Shown: positions 1 to 12,310 of the stretch, piece after piece
Layout of the letters: every line of letters begins with the position of its first letter
Numbering within the stretch: position 1 is the stretch's first letter
Assembly (NCBI RefSeq): GCF_947172395.1
Contig: NC_069083.1
Location: 9,952,501 to 10,016,500 of the forward strand
Direction: 5' to 3'
Origin: Bicyclus anynana
Taxonomy: Eukaryota; Arthropoda; Insecta; Lepidoptera; Nymphalidae
Length of the DNA stretch: 64,000 bases
The notes under the pieces: model-generated
Database searches by the model: none
Told to the model about the DNA's origin: nothing
What the model saw: only the letters and a program-made list of their open reading frames with translations
Program-made: the position numbers and the translations under genes

Positions 1-1011
1 CTTCTTATTTTACTTAAAATACGTTTACGTCTTTGTAAGTATGTAAACTATAAACTTAACATTTACTGATTCAAATAAAAAATGGTGATTTTTAGTTACT
101 TAAATTAAATATTAGGTACATATTACTAAGAATATTTAGTAATAACAGTTCGTATATCGATTACGGCGAAACATATAGATTATACACATTAATGGGATGT
201 GATATTAGTTAATAAACGTTATCAGTATTGTCTATTACGACACTTGTCCAATGACCATTATTGTGGCGTTTAGTATAGCTAACGATTCGCGATGGAATGC
301 CGCGTTGCTACATTTCGTCAATTAAAGAATTCGCTCTTATGGAATTGCGGTCGCGGTGGACCCACGCTGTTATGGGTCAGCAAAAAACTGAATTCTTCAT
401 ACCGGTATAAATAAATAAGGGATGAGTACAGTTCGCGCAACGACAGAACAAACCAAACGAGAAGCATTTTTCGACAAACCTCTTTTTGCAGGTTGACGAG
501 GTGCGCATATGCGATGAATCATTTACGGAGTTGTTCACCGTATAAGTATGGCTAACATTATTACTTCTGTTTTCTCGGCAACATTATGTACGGTGGACAA
601 GAAATGTTTTCTTGGAAATATGTACCCACGCAGATTAAAGATGGAAACGCTACATGGGCACTAAATACGTCAAGTCCACTCGTTGGCCAGTAACCACTAC
701 TTTGATCTCTATTTAAAAGTTTCTAACGGCTACAAAAAGTGTTATATATTTAAATTGAGAATACTATTAAAATAAGATGTTTATAAGAAAACCTATTTTC
801 ATGTCTTGAATAATGGAAAGGGTTTTATAACCGAGCTAATAACGTGGCTATTATTTACATTTCATTATACGGAAGGAGATTTGTGTAAAAAAATGCATTA
901 TTATAAAAGTGCATAAAACCAATTAAATCATATATGAGTGAGAACCGTATATTAAATTAATAATAATGTCCTAAATTAAGGTCACGGCAGCGAAATTTCA
1001 GTTAAGTCCAA
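1..1011. other. Non-coding sequence, left edge
   Basis: No reading frame here looks coding. The first 280 bases are very AT-rich. From about 281 to 700 the composition is more balanced and I recognise no dispersed repeat, so this could be a regulatory island. It lies on the far side of the supposed long grh intron, or beyond the gene altogether. Nothing in it proves a gene. Confidence 0.5.
399..440 (+). promoter_or_regulatory. Possible TATA-type core promoter
   Basis: A 10-bp palindrome ATACCGGTAT (399-408) runs directly into TATAAATA (406-413). About 24 bases downstream is TACAGTTCG, which resembles an arthropod initiator. The following leader-like stretch is A/C-rich, but no sizeable reading frame follows (the ATG near 510 stops at once). 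If real, this promoter would drive a non-coding RNA or an exon I cannot see. The spacing is slightly short for a TATA box and initiator, and AT-rich DNA yields such pairs by chance. Confidence 0.18.
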
Positions 1012-1284
1012 CCATCCATCACAGGATATATAGTGCACAAGTGTGTGAGTAAACACTGGTGCACTCTCTCTATATTTATACTTGGGACGGCAGACCGACA
1101 TGACCACAAAGAGACCCAGCTCAGGAACGCCGTTATTACATTGTCACCGAGGCACGCGGTTGTACTAACTCCGCTAAATCCCAACTCAAAGTTGTTATTG
1201 GATTTTTTTCTTCTGGGACTCGAACCGTGGACCTTACATGGTATTCAAAACCGAACTAGCAAACCACGGGTCCAATGAGCAGCT
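1012..1284 (-). repeat. tRNA-derived SINE copy (family E)
   Basis: Read on the minus strand, the copy starts at a tRNA-like head near 1284, with an A-box-like stretch and a B box GGTTCGAGTCC at about 1213-1223. The body ends in a segment whose plus-strand form is 'ctggtgcactctctctata', followed by a 'gacggcagaccgacatgacc' block. I recall this body from lepidopteran genomes. Complete target duplications are not obvious. Short overlapping frames on both strands are shadows of the repeat. Confidence 0.6.
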
Positions 1285-1971
1285 TGCGTTGAAAGTACAT
1301 CGTATGTTCACAAGAACTTGTAAGTTGTAACGTTTACTGATTTTATCGAATACTGAGACGTTCGACGTATAAAAAATATTTCTCAAAAATGTTTACCTCG
1401 TAATAAATTGTTTATAGCACATTAAAGCTTGTTATCTAATAAAGACCTGAATGACATTTTTTCAATGAACATTGGAAAATTCCAAACGGTCTCTTGCTTC
1501 TTGACGCAATGTGCAATCAAGTTTAGAAAAGGCCATAAATCAATACAAAAGATTTTCAAAATGCATTTCGATAACAATTATAAAACCGTTGACCATTGAT
1601 TGACACAGTTCGCGAACTTGACATGGTATCAATGAAGAATATTTGAATTATTCACTAGACTTATAAAATGTACATTTCATTGTATTCACTGGATGCTGTC
1701 TCGGGCGCGGCGACGTGTCCGCGGTACTTATGAGCTGAATAGCCACTCTATGTCAAGGGATTTGTTATCATAAAATTCTTTGAAGCGATATAAAGCGGAA
1801 CACAAAAGAGTGGTTTATTGTGGCGATACGGGTTTTGTAACTATGAATATTGTCACAGAAACAAAACTGTAAAACGTAACTTTATTTTGTCACTCACGTG
1901 TTAGTTATTTCTTACAGAAAAGAAAAGTATTTTATATGTTAACATATAGATTTTAGTAAAATGAAAGCTTT

Positions 1972-2012
1972 GCAGCCTAACTATATCGTTCCATACGACG
2001 TAGTTAGGCTGC
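1972..2012. repeat. Perfect 12-bp stem hairpin
   Basis: GCAGCCTAACTA (1972-1983) is followed 17 bases later by its exact reverse complement (2001-2012). A 16-bp perfect palindrome, TATATGTTAACATATA, lies just upstream at about 1935-1950. The surrounding bases 1285-2139 hold no gene that I can see. The stem could be the ends of a very small element, a structured transcript or chance. Confidence 0.6.
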
Positions 2013-2139
2013 AGGCTAATAATTCGTAATTTTAGTTACTGTAACAATTCTCATTTATCATGACTACGGAACCCTTTTCACTAGTGTATTATTTCTTTAC
2101 TTTTGCAAGTAGTTTACATTATATACATCAATACTACAC

Positions 2140-2400
2140 ATAAATAAAAATGAAGTGTCTATCTGTGATTTCAAATTAACTGTGTTTTCTCAAGTGTTTG
2201 TAGTTGTTTGCATGATACCAAAACACAAACAAGCTTTTTTTAAAAGAAAATCTCTGTTTGTCTATCTCTTTGTCTGGGTTAATCTTTGGAAGAGCTGTGC
2301 CGATTTTAATAGGACTCACTGGAAGAGAGAGAAAAATCCATACTTCTTGCGAGATTTGTGAAAAACTGAATTTCACACGGACGAAGTAGCGGATATCCGC
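2140..2400 (+). repeat. Dispersed repeat, 'gtctatctgtgatttcaaa' family
   Basis: This stretch resembles 52065-52315. Both begin with 'gtgtctgtctatgatttcaaa'-like sequence, continue through a 'ctgtttgtctatct' block, then mention of 'gg...cttaatgggact'-like sequence, and end in a 'cacacggacgaagtagcgga'-type tail near 2373-2395. Such tails are typical of LINE-derived 3' ends in Lepidoptera. The small frames on both strands here have no protein character and are not called. Confidence 0.5.
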
Positions 2401-5400
2401 TAGTATTGCAATATAATAGTAGGTTAAATTATTTCATACATATTCTAATTAATTAATAAATAACATTGTGCGCTGCTAAGGTTTTTGTCGAACATTAAAG
2501 CAATAATTAACTAAAAAGAGTTAATAAAAATGAAGTCTGAAGGTCATCAGAGCGCCATTGTCTATCGATCGCGACTGAATGGCTGCGACTCATTGTGCTC
2601 GCAATTACTCCAGCGGGGAACTCGATAAAAACCTACGGACGTTTATCACAGATCATTTTAAAACAAATTATCGTGAGCCGTTGCTTCCACAAAAAACTTG
2701 CTTCAAGAAATTTATTTTATAGCGTCTTACGCTACCGTTTTAAATATAATGTTATCATTATATCTTAAAGGAAAAATGGTAACCATTCATATAATGAGCC
2801 TTTTTAATAATATTGTAATTTACTATATTGAAACTTAAAGTTTAAAGTTGAATTTTAAAACTCGAAAAAAAATGGAAATAAAGCCTTTGACTGATATAAT
2901 GCGTACTAAGCTCTAGTTAAGTCTCGTAAGGTGCCTTGGATAATGAGTTACGAGCTTAGGGAGAAGGATCGCCCGCGGCGCCTGACGCTGCCCGAAAACT
3001 ATAATAAATACACTATTTCCGTTGTATTTTTCTGATTTGATAGCATGCGTGTGGTCTACATTTGATACAATTTATCTAATAACTATTAATTTATTCATGG
3101 TACAAATAGTAGTTTTATTAATAATTATTTAGTAGCACAAAATTGGTAGTTACTGTCGGTCAGAGATCTACTAAAACATTATGTAAGGATGCCTTTTTAA
3201 GATATCAGCTGGTTAATTTAATTAAGCATTAAGTCAACATCATCCAATACAAACACAAACCCCAACGGAGTCATTAAAGTACTAAGCTCTAGTACAGATA
3301 CTCGTAGTATAAAGATGCACTCAGTCGCAATGCTTTCCGTTTGAGCATTTTGAGTACGGAACCCTAAAGTGCGCCAACTGTTAAGCTTTGAAGGATCTCC
3401 GAAGCGAGATTCAATGGAAATGTTAATATTTTCAATTGTGTGTAAAATAATAATGTTACGATTAAAAGTGCTCCTTACAATGGGAAGGCAAACTATAAAT
3501 TATATAAGAAATACAGCTTCCAATTCACGTTCCTAAAGGGTGAATAGTAAAAAAATTTGATGTTCCTCCGGCAAACCATTCGGATGCAGTCTGAAAATGA
3601 GCATGAAAGCATAAATTAGATGCGACACCTCTGCATAAAGCGGAACGCGGTCGTGGCGCGTTATGCCTGCGAATTGAAACAGGTTCATGACAGGTATCTA
3701 TATACCTTCAGTGATTTATGAGCGATTATACTGAACTCCGGCAACTATAATTAAATCGCGAAGCTATTAGGCATGCCCGAAACATCGGCGACACTGCCCA
3801 CGGATTTAAAGCAAAAGTGATTTAATGCATCCAGCTGTGATATCGCTTTGTTTAACTAAAGAATTTTAGATAAGCTGTCAGAGCCATTGGTGGCAGTAAT
3901 TTAGCTAGCTTTCAAATTTATGGCCACAGACAGGATAAGAATAGAATTATTTAGCAAACAATTTAGCAAACATCGAACTTGGGACTCATTAAGATCTTTT
4001 TACGGAATTTATATACCGCTATGTAAACATCGACGGCGTCTCGAAAACCGTTCTAACAACTAAGTCGTGTAGCGTTTAAAAAAAGCTTCGAACAATTCAC
4101 CTATATACATACATACCTTACTAATACAAAAAGACGCGACGAACTGCATAGCAACATAAATACTTGTCGCATTAAGATAATTTATAGGAAATTGCTTTAT
4201 GAAAAACGAGATAACAAAATAAAAAGGATTTCATTTAAAACAAGTATCTGGTATCTCGAACGGTCGGCGGGCGGCGCCTTGCGACAACGCTAACTTTTTA
4301 ATACTACAAAACTGCAAACAACTCGTCAGCAGACTGACAATTGTGAGAACGCGATCAATTATCCCTTTGCAAATAGTAATTGTCAACAATAAATAAAATA
4401 GGAATTAACTAGTCGGGAACGTTTTCATTATCGGTTCGCAGTTAAAATAGCATGTCAATCATTTTACGAAGCAATCAACGATGCGGCGATGGCGGGGCCG
4501 CAATGGCAGGGCGCGAGATAACTTTTAATTACCTCCGACGCCTATTTACATATTGTAGGAGATACTGACGGATATCTCGCAATTAAGGGCGTACGCTTAT
4601 TCCTTTTATACGACGATGTTAGTCAGTTTGTTGCAACGGATAACATCTGTTTGACGGAAAGATTAAACGGAGTCAGCGGAATATTTCGCAGCTCGTACCT
4701 ACAGCGAGAATTTAAGTGTTTCCGTTCAATAAAATATTTAGTAACATTATATCGGAGCTACTTAACATTGATTATAACGTATAAAATATGTCTATCTTCA
4801 CCATAAAATTTGCATGTCAACATTTAACTTGCAAATTAGTAACTTAATACGGCCGGGCACTGAGCTTATGTGCCAGTTTCTATGGTCGGTGTGTAGATAT
4901 AGATAATTAGATATGTTGTGTGAAAAGTTCAACGATTTTGTTGCTTATTCTGAAATTATTATGGTTTAGAAATCGGTCGTAGGTACTCGATGTTAAATTC
5001 AGTGTTTTTGTATCTTATATTATAGAAGCCAGATGTTTGTTGCGCCAAATCGGCGCCTTGTAATTGCGGAGGTTGACAATTTACAAGCTATCCGAATAGA
5101 GCCGCCCGCTTTCATACAAATGCTAGAACCAGAGGTGTTTCATTTAAGATTTTATAAACTATTTTAATACCAAGTTATAACTTTGAATAACCTAAATATA
5201 TCACATTGTTAGACATTATAAAATACGAGTAGGTATACCTAGGTGACCGACATTAATAAGTAATTCTTACCCAATTGACACTGACAGAAGTCTTAAAAGA
5301 ATTTGAACATAGACGGTCTTATACAGCTTAGATAGGTATGCTTAATGGCTTCCTGTGGTTAATGTGCCTTCGTCTGTCCACCAAGTTATCAGGCACCTGC

Positions 5401-5444
5401 CGCAGATTCCTAGTACCATTTCACGCGTAGAACAGTAAGGAACC
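2401..5444. other. Non-coding sequence with a possible regulatory island
   Basis: There is no gene or clear repeat in most of this stretch. From about 4250 to 4620 the sequence is mixed in composition and contains GC-rich patches (GGCGGGCGGCGCC near 4265; GGCGGGGCCGC near 4490). Homeodomain-like ATCAATTA and TAATTACC sites lie between them. It does not look like a repeat and is a candidate cis-regulatory element. That is inference only. Confidence 0.4.
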
Positions 5445-5570
5445 ATGAAAAGTAGCCTATGTGTTAATCCAAAATAAAATCTATTTCCATTCCAAATTTC
5501 AGCCAAATCAGTTCAGTAGTTGTGGCGTTAAAGAGTAGGTAACAAACATCCATACAAAATGTATCCATCC
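5445..5570 (+). repeat. LINE 3'-end type repeat fragment
   Basis: The order 'aaaagtagcctatgtgttaa', 'ccaaatttcagccaaatc', 'cagtagttgtggcgttaaag', 'aacaaacatcc' is the conserved tail of a family of LINE-derived repeats common in Lepidoptera. A related copy in the same direction is at 50885-51010. The terminal TTATAATATTAG is not preserved. No coding part is present. Confidence 0.6.
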
Positions 5571-6710
5571 AATAACGTTGCGGCGTGATGCTAATAAAAA
5601 TGCTCAGCGATCAATCTTGCAGTTAATTTACGTGCAATGGGTAAAGGCAGGAGATGAGAGCATGGCCGCCCGCGCCCTCGTCGATTCGCTATCTATCTAA
5701 ATGCAAATCGGTTAGTTCGGTGGAAGTCAATGATAAATCAGCCTCACAGTTTACACCGTTATGCTGTTCCCCGCAGAAATCACCTAGAGGTCACCCTACA
5801 CCTTGTCGACAACATTTTTACCATAGCACCACAACATAAAGGTACTTTTTTTTTCTACTGCCGTTTTTTACTCAAACCATAACACATATCCTACAGGTTG
5901 TTTGGTAGTGTTCATTACAACACGGGTAAACCGTGCTAGAATGTTTTTTTTTAAATAGTTCTATGGTATTCAGATTCGCCTCATTGCACAGAAATCGCTC
6001 ATGCTACAATGGCCGTCATTACATGACAGTGGCATAAATATCTATTAGGCCACAGGTCATGTCAAAATAACCAAAAAACTATTGAATATGGTTTTAACAG
6101 TTACTTTACAAGAGGGACCACAAATAGATATAGTATCCTCAAACATGAAAGAAACATAATAACAATAAAAAATAATATACCTATACACTATTTTTTTTAT
6201 TATGGTTTTTTTCATTTCATATGTAATTATGAATGTTAAAAATATTATGATTCTATAATTATGTACAATATAAAATCGGCAACAGTCATAAATTTAAATT
6301 AGAATACATTAGGTTTCCAATTAGATTCTAGAAGAATTATGAACCCATTCGGATCTAAATTACGAAAATTTAGATCATAAACATTAAAATTCTAACATGA
6401 TCTAATGGACTAGGTATATAGTGATACTGAAATAGATTAACGGCTCCAATCAAACGCTTACACAGTATTAATTATATTAACTGACTCGTATTCACAACAA
6501 AGACAAATATTCCACGAAAACTTGGTAATAGTGTTCTTGTGAAAGATATGTTCTAATCAGAAAAGCCGAGAATTTAATATAAAGATAATCAGTTTCATAT
6601 TCTAGAATTTCTTAATTCTTGAAGAAAGGTAAAAATATTGTTTGAGACCAACCATTTCGATAAATGCGCCTGTTGGGTATTTAGATAATAAAACGGGTAT
6701 TTACTGCTTT
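5571..6710. other. Non-coding sequence, nothing recognised
   Basis: A 61-codon frame at 5654-5839 starts in slightly GC-rich sequence but shows no domain, splice context or homology that I recognise. The rest is A/T-rich with no repeat family that I can name. Confidence 0.4.
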
Positions 6711-6995
6711 CATTCATTCATTATCAACCTAAATATCGCTCACTGCTGAGCTCGAGTATCCTTTCAGAATGAGAGGGGTTAGGCCAATAGTCCGCCACGC
6801 TGGCCCAATGCGGATTGGAAGACTTCACACACGCAGAGATTTAAAAAAAAAATCTGGTATGCAGGTTTCATCACGATGTTTTTCCTTCATCTTCTGAGAC
6901 AACTGAAAAGTTGGAGGTGCATGCCCCGAACCGGATTCGAACCTACACCGTGCGGAATCGGAGGCAGAGGTCATATCCATTTACTGGTTTACCTC
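6711..6995 (-). repeat. tRNA-derived SINE copy (family B)
   Basis: The B box lies at about 6931-6941 in reverse complement (GGATTCGAACC on the plus strand). It is followed inward by GAGGTGCATGCCCCG, an internal 'catcacgatgtttttccttcat' block and 'ggccaatagtccgccacgctgg'. The tail at 6711-6725 is a CATT repeat. The order matches a SINE widespread in butterflies and moths, with its head at the right. A second, opposite-strand copy is at 59881-60100. Confidence 0.75.
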
Positions 6996-8140
6996 ATTCT
7001 TATTAGAACAGAGAGAACATTTTAAAGACCCATTAAAGTTTTACCAAGTGACTACTTTTATAAAGTAAATAACTACGAGAACATCACTGCCATACAAACT
7101 TTAGGATTTAAGGAGAGATGAAAACATCAGACTGTATAAGTAATATTTGTAAACAATACAATAAAGTAAGTATATATAAAAGTCTAGTTGGACTCCAATT
7201 AGATATTTTGCTTTTAAAATGTTTATATTCTCACGTGAAAAAATACCTAAAAAGATATAATTTAAATTTAATAGGTATTATAAAAGCGAAGCGAAGATTT
7301 ATTACTAATAATAAAATTGATTAAAAACAGAAACTTTAAACGCTGTAGTTGAGTTAATCGTCAAACCATTTGGGTACAGTCTTTCACGTATGGAATTTCC
7401 GTTCTTCGCTTGACTTGCGATGCCAACTACGTAAATATAACATAGGTAAAATTACCACACGAAGGTTGTCTGTACGTAAACGTTCTAGGGATTATTACAT
7501 TACTTAGGATAATCGATACAAATAGAATCACGTTTGCATGTTCTCGTTTAATATAGATCGAACCTTCGTTAATGGTCCTATACATTTATTTACATCTTAA
7601 TTATGTACGGTATAAATATTCATTCGGCTTAGCAGCTTTATCTTTGTACCGATAACGGTGAAACTGATGTATTTAGAATGAAAAAAATACCGTAATTCAA
7701 ATTATGTAATATTTTACTTTATTCATAACCTCATCTGACCTTAACATGTTGATTATGACCAAATAAATCTGATAAGAGTTCTTTGTTATTAATGATATAA
7801 GACAATAATAATCGCACTTATACGTCAAAGTATAAAATAATTTATAGGTAGAAAGGTAAAGCGTGAGGCCTCTCAGAGGTCAAAATGGTCGAAGAGACGG
7901 TAGACATTACTCACGTTATCTCTTAAATGCCTAAGGTGATTTCCCATTAGGTACGTCTATTTAATAAAAGAGGATGTGCCGCTGTTTCCGTTTCCACAGA
8001 TATACTTGTGTATGTGTTTGTGTATGCAACCACTAATCGTGAGAACAATAATATCAATAATATCAATAAACTACAATAATAAAGTAATATGTGACATTGA
8101 AAATTTCATAGAAAATAAATGACTATACATTTATTTTCTA
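6996..8140. other. Non-coding sequence, nothing recognised
   Basis: No coding frame or repeat stands out. The 68-codon frame at 7118-7324 is lysine/asparagine/isoleucine-rich, as expected for AT-rich non-coding DNA. Confidence 0.4.
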
Positions 8141-8340
8141 CTAGCTAATACTCTTTGGTTTTGCGCACGTAGTTCCCGATCCCGTGACAACATGGGCATA
8201 AAATATAGCCTATGACATTCATAAATAACGTGGCTTTCTAGAGATGAAAGAATTTTCAGGATTGGTTGAGTAAATTCAGAGATTATCCCCTACCATGCCA
8301 AACTTATCTACCTCTTTATAATATCGTTAGTACTAATATA
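8141..8340 (+). repeat. Rep-A dispersed repeat copy
   Basis: It reads from 'ctagct' through a decayed form of the 'cacgtagttcccg' head, 'aaaatatagcctatgacattc', 'ataacgtggctttctagag', 'tcagagattatcccctac' and 'acctctttataatatcgttagta'. This is the same order as other Rep-A copies at 55108-55690, 58800-58963, 45545-45928 (reversed) and 25792-25905 (reversed). It is non-coding. I do not know its formal class; short LINE or Helitron-derived origins are both possible. Confidence 0.65.
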
Positions 8341-10914
8341 CCCACTGATATTAGTATGGATTACGATCGTAGTCACTCTGTTTAGTAAGCCAAGAAGAAA
8401 AAATAAATATCGAACGAATTATAAATCGGAATATAATTTTTAGAAATGGTAGCATGTGCAACTAATATTACGTTCTCGTCTCCAGTAGATACTGATTTTA
8501 TTTTATATAAGTGTATGAACGGACTGAAATGTTACTTCATAAATATCTATAGAATATTTTCACTCATAGGTACCAATACACAGAATAGATTTATACTTTG
8601 ACAATAAGCTCTTATCAGATTAGCCAGGGGCCCATAATTTGGTAACTACTATTTCTGAAAATGATTGTAGAATCTTTATTGTAATCGATTTGCATGGCGT
8701 TTAAATATAGGGGAGCCATTAAAAAATCCGCAATTTCATGTAGATACAGACACTTAACGGGCACAATTATGCAAATATGCAACGACGATTATGGCCTAGT
8801 AACCACAGGCTAGTTACAAGAATTTATAGTTTTACTTACTACACGTCGACTCGGCTGGACTGAATGTCCTCAGCCAGGCGTTGCTAATTGCTTATGCCAT
8901 TTAAAAAATATAATGAATTGCCCAGGATAATCATAGCCACCCACACCAGTCATTTCCCTCCACGTAAATGTTAGTTACGGAAAATTGAGGCAACTTAAGA
9001 GAAACGCCTCAGATTGACAAAGAAATAAGTTAATCAGCTAAAATTTTACTGAACAAAAATTCAAAATTAAACTAATGCATTAATTATACTTGGCCATGTA
9101 AAATTCAATATTGTACCCAAAAAATACAACCCAATACTAACAACAAAATATAAGTGTAATCATTCAAAACAAATTTATCAATCTACTCGTAAATGCGCGA
9201 CATTGTCCAATGACAATGTATTAAACATGAATTTTTCTTTGTTATATAAATCCCACAGAAAAACCAAACCAAATGTACATAGTAATTTTTACGAAATTCT
9301 TTGTATATACAATTATAAGTGCATTTTGCCGGTGTGTCTGTCATTAACTTAAACGTACGATGTTATTTTAAGGGCCGTAATGGCCGCTCCAGCCAGTCTC
9401 CGCATTTTTTTTGAAACGCTCACGGAAAGCTATGCATTTAAACGCTTGAATTATGAAATTACAGTATTGAGGGCAACCATGGGCTGATAGGAGGCTAAAC
9501 GTGCGATTAAAGCAGTATCGTAAAGCTGTCACTTTCAAGGCGAAATAATTATTGAAATTGCAGACGCGACGGGATAGAATCCACACCCATCGGGCTACCG
9601 TGTCCAGCGGGCTTGTGCTGTTGTTTATTTTTACTTTTTAGCCATTTTCGTTAAGGAATCGTTCATAGCCTAACAACTCATAGAAAGCTATCGAAAGTTA
9701 TATAATGGGAGCCAAAAAGGGAATTTTTGCAGTTACGCGAGTGCGGCAGATAAACATAAGGGACTATGCCTTGCACGTTGTTGAGTACCTCCACCAAATA
9801 TGAGTCCTTAATATTGGTGGATACGTTTAGGGCAACCAATTCAAAAATACTCAACCAGCACGTCAGATTAAGATAAGGTAGGTGAGTTAATAGCTAAAAA
9901 TTCCTAAAACATTATAATTTACTAGTGTATAAAATGATAGGCCAAATATCGAAACAGATATGATGATATCAAACAAAATCTCCCTGAACGTTTTACCCTA
10001 TAGTACCTACACGTACGTCAAATCTAATATTTTTTTTTAAATTAAAGTATTTATAAGGCTTAAATATATGCTATGTCTACGTATAATGAGTACTCTATTG
10101 TCTTTGAAACTAAATAGTTTAAATACAAAACGTTATATTATAAATTGACTTTCTCGAAAAAACCGTTACGCAATAAACAATACATTGTGTGTCTAATAAA
10201 AGTGAGGGCTATATTTCTTTTTTGTTTGCAATCATATCCCAATACAAGTTGTGCAAGTTCGACACCCAGAAACAATGGGCGCCTATAGATCAAATCGCTG
10301 TATTGATTCACAATGCGTAAATTCATTCTGTTATGACAGGCGGGCATAAATTCGCGGCAGGACCCTCGGAGGCTGCGAAACAATACGTATCTCCCTATTG
10401 AAGCTGTGAGACATTATCATAGGCCGGCGTAAGACTTATGGACACAGCCCGAGAAAAGGGTAGTACAACAAAAGAAAAAGGGGTTGCGAATTCGTCCTTA
10501 ATTATTATTTCAAACGGTCAAGAGTGATCGTAAAATTAACGCTACTAAAATATATCAATTTATTTGGAAGAAAAAACTAAAATAGACTAAAGCACGTAAA
10601 GGTGTAAAATTAGTAGTTGACGTTAAAAATACTTTTTGATAAAATGGTAAAAATAGATAAAATACTAGTTTTTTCTCTAACTCCTAAAATAAAGTGTCCT
10701 CAACCTAGATTAGGTTTCAGTAGAATACATACATACTTGTGTGAAGAATAGCATCATGCGTGTGGCAAAATTTATGAATTGCGTATTTTCTAGACCCCCC
10801 TAAAATATCCATAACATATACAAGAAAACAATTATAATAATATTTTGAGACAAAAAGGCGGCATTACTTATCATCACTTACTGCGTTTTCCACCAGTTAT
10901 TTTTTATAATGAGT
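8341..10914. other. Non-coding sequence with two mixed-composition islands
   Basis: No gene is supported. Two stretches, about 9360-9610 and 10130-10480, have balanced composition, no recognisable repeat and scattered CG dinucleotides. They support only small frames without domains (72 and 81 codons on the minus strand). They resemble conserved non-coding elements, but conservation cannot be judged from one sequence. Confidence 0.35.
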
Positions 10915-11035
10915 ATACTGGATGTCGGAGATTATATTTCACTCTGGATTAACACATAGGCTACTTTCTCGGAAAAATCCGCAAATCCCGCGGTATATGT
11001 GGACGAAGTCGCGGGCGTTACCTAGTTTTGTTTAT
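10915..11035. repeat. LINE-tail repeat, 'aagtcgcgggc' end
   Basis: The stretch contains 'taacacataggctactttctc', 'tcccgcggtatatgtggacg' and 'aagtcgcgggcgttacctag', then TTATAATAGTTAG. This is a standard lepidopteran LINE-tail arrangement, here decayed and without coding sequence. Confidence 0.55.
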
Positions 11036-11535
11036 AATAGTTAGAGACCAGCAAAGTGTTACCTCATCTTCATATATGATGCCACAGTAAAATGCAGCGA
11101 GCTTTTTCGTAAAAAACATATTTCCAAAACATACCTGAATGCACTTAAAAGTAAAATGTACCGTTTTCAAATGTAGACCAACATAATGAGTTTTAAAAAT
11201 ACAAGTAAGTAATAAGTATACTTTTTAAAAGCATTAAATAAAATTATAATATCAAGGTAAGCCGTGCTGAGTTAAACACCTGCGAATAGCCGCAAAATTA
11301 TAGGTTGTAGTCACAGCGGGCCAGCTCGTGCACTCTCGCTTTTACAATAGATTCGGAGCCGAGGTGCACGCTGATCGCCAAATTACGGGGTAAAGTGTCA
11401 TAAACACGGGTTGCGGAGACCACTGTTGCATGACATTTGATATTTATTGTACTAAACCACATTAAGGATATTGGAAGGCAATTACACATTGGTAACAATA
11501 ACCAATTGAATACTAAGATAAGATTTTATTTTGGT

Positions 11536-12221
11536 ACTAGCTGGCGCCGCGCGGTTTCACCCGCGTTGTTCCCCTTTCCGAAGGAATATGGGGGTAATAT
11601 ATAGCTTATAGCCTTCCTCGATAAATGGGCTATCTAACACTGAAAGAATTTTTCAAATCGGTCCAGTAGTTCCTGAGATTAGCGCGTTCAATCAATCAAA
11701 CAAACAAACAAACTCTTCAGCTTTATAATATTCATCATCATCATATCAGCCGATGGACGTCCACTGCAGGACATAGGCCTTTTGTAGGGACTTCCAAACA
11801 TCACGATACTGAGCCATCTGCATCCAGCGAATCCCTGCGACTCGCTTGATGTCGTCAGTCCACCTGGTGGGGGGTCGGCCAACACTGCGCTTACTAGTGC
11901 GGGGTCGCCATTCCAGCACTTTGGGACCCCAACGTCCATCGGCTCTTCGAACTATGTGCCCCGCCCATTGCCACTTCAGCTTCGCAACTCGTTGAGCTAT
12001 GTCTGTGACTTTGGTTCTTCTGCGGATCTCCTCATTTCTGATTCGATCACGCAGAGATACTCCTAACATAGCTCGTTCCATCGCCCGCTGTGTGACTCTG
12101 AGCCTTCTTATCAGGCCCATAGTTAGCGACCAAGTCTCGGAACCATAGGTCATCACTGGCAACACGCACTGTTCGAAGACTTTTGTCTTCAGGCACTGAA
12201 ATTATAATATTAGTATAGATT
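11536..12221 (+). repeat. Rep-A-like repeat interrupted by a LINE
   Basis: The left part (11536-11732) begins 'ctggcgccgcgcggtttcac', passes 'gaatatgggggtaatatata' and 'tcggtccagtagttcctgag', and reaches 'ctttataatatt'. The expected end 'agtatagat' appears only at 12212-12220, after the inserted RTE fragment. The repeat was therefore present first and the LINE landed in its tail. It is a variant of Rep-A with a poly-CAAA stretch at 11695-11712. Confidence 0.75.
11733..12201 (-). mobile_element. 5'-truncated RTE-type LINE, C-terminal end of its ORF
   Basis: On the minus strand an uninterrupted frame runs from the left break at 12201 to a stop at 11746. It opens with LKTKVFEQCVLPVMTYGSET, the usual region after the reverse transcriptase core, then WAGHIVRR and VGRPPTRWTDDIKRVAG, and ends AYVLQWTSIG. 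These are typical C-terminal motifs of the RTE endonuclease/reverse-transcriptase polyproteins common in moths. The element ends in an ATG-ATG repeat tail (11733-11750). Identical 10-bp TTATAATATT sequences flank it (11723-11732 and 12202-12211). No frameshift or stop has accumulated in about 150 codons, so the copy is fairly young, but it lacks the endonuclease and catalytic RT core and cannot move by itself. Confidence 0.9.
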
Positions 12222-12310
12222 ATTTCGCCTCGCAAAAGAAAGAAAGAAAAGAGAAACTGCTACTGACCGCTAGCCTTCGCTAGTTGGAGAGAAACTAAAA
12301 GAAGGAAAGA
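12215..12310. repeat. Short dispersed repeat with GCTAG hairpin
   Basis: It contains 'ttatttcgcctcgcaaaag', a GAAA-rich run, and 'cttcgctagttggag'. The same order ('attatttcgccttgtgaaaa' ... 'ctccgctagtcggag') recurs at 23566-23640, where the last motif is a 15-base near-palindrome. Two independent copies in the window establish a repeat. A Helitron-like 3' end next to a GAAA tract is one possibility. Confidence 0.5.

Noticed and set aside
11688..11939. 83-codon minus frame over the RTE element
   Set aside because: Out-of-frame shadow of the LINE coding sequence.
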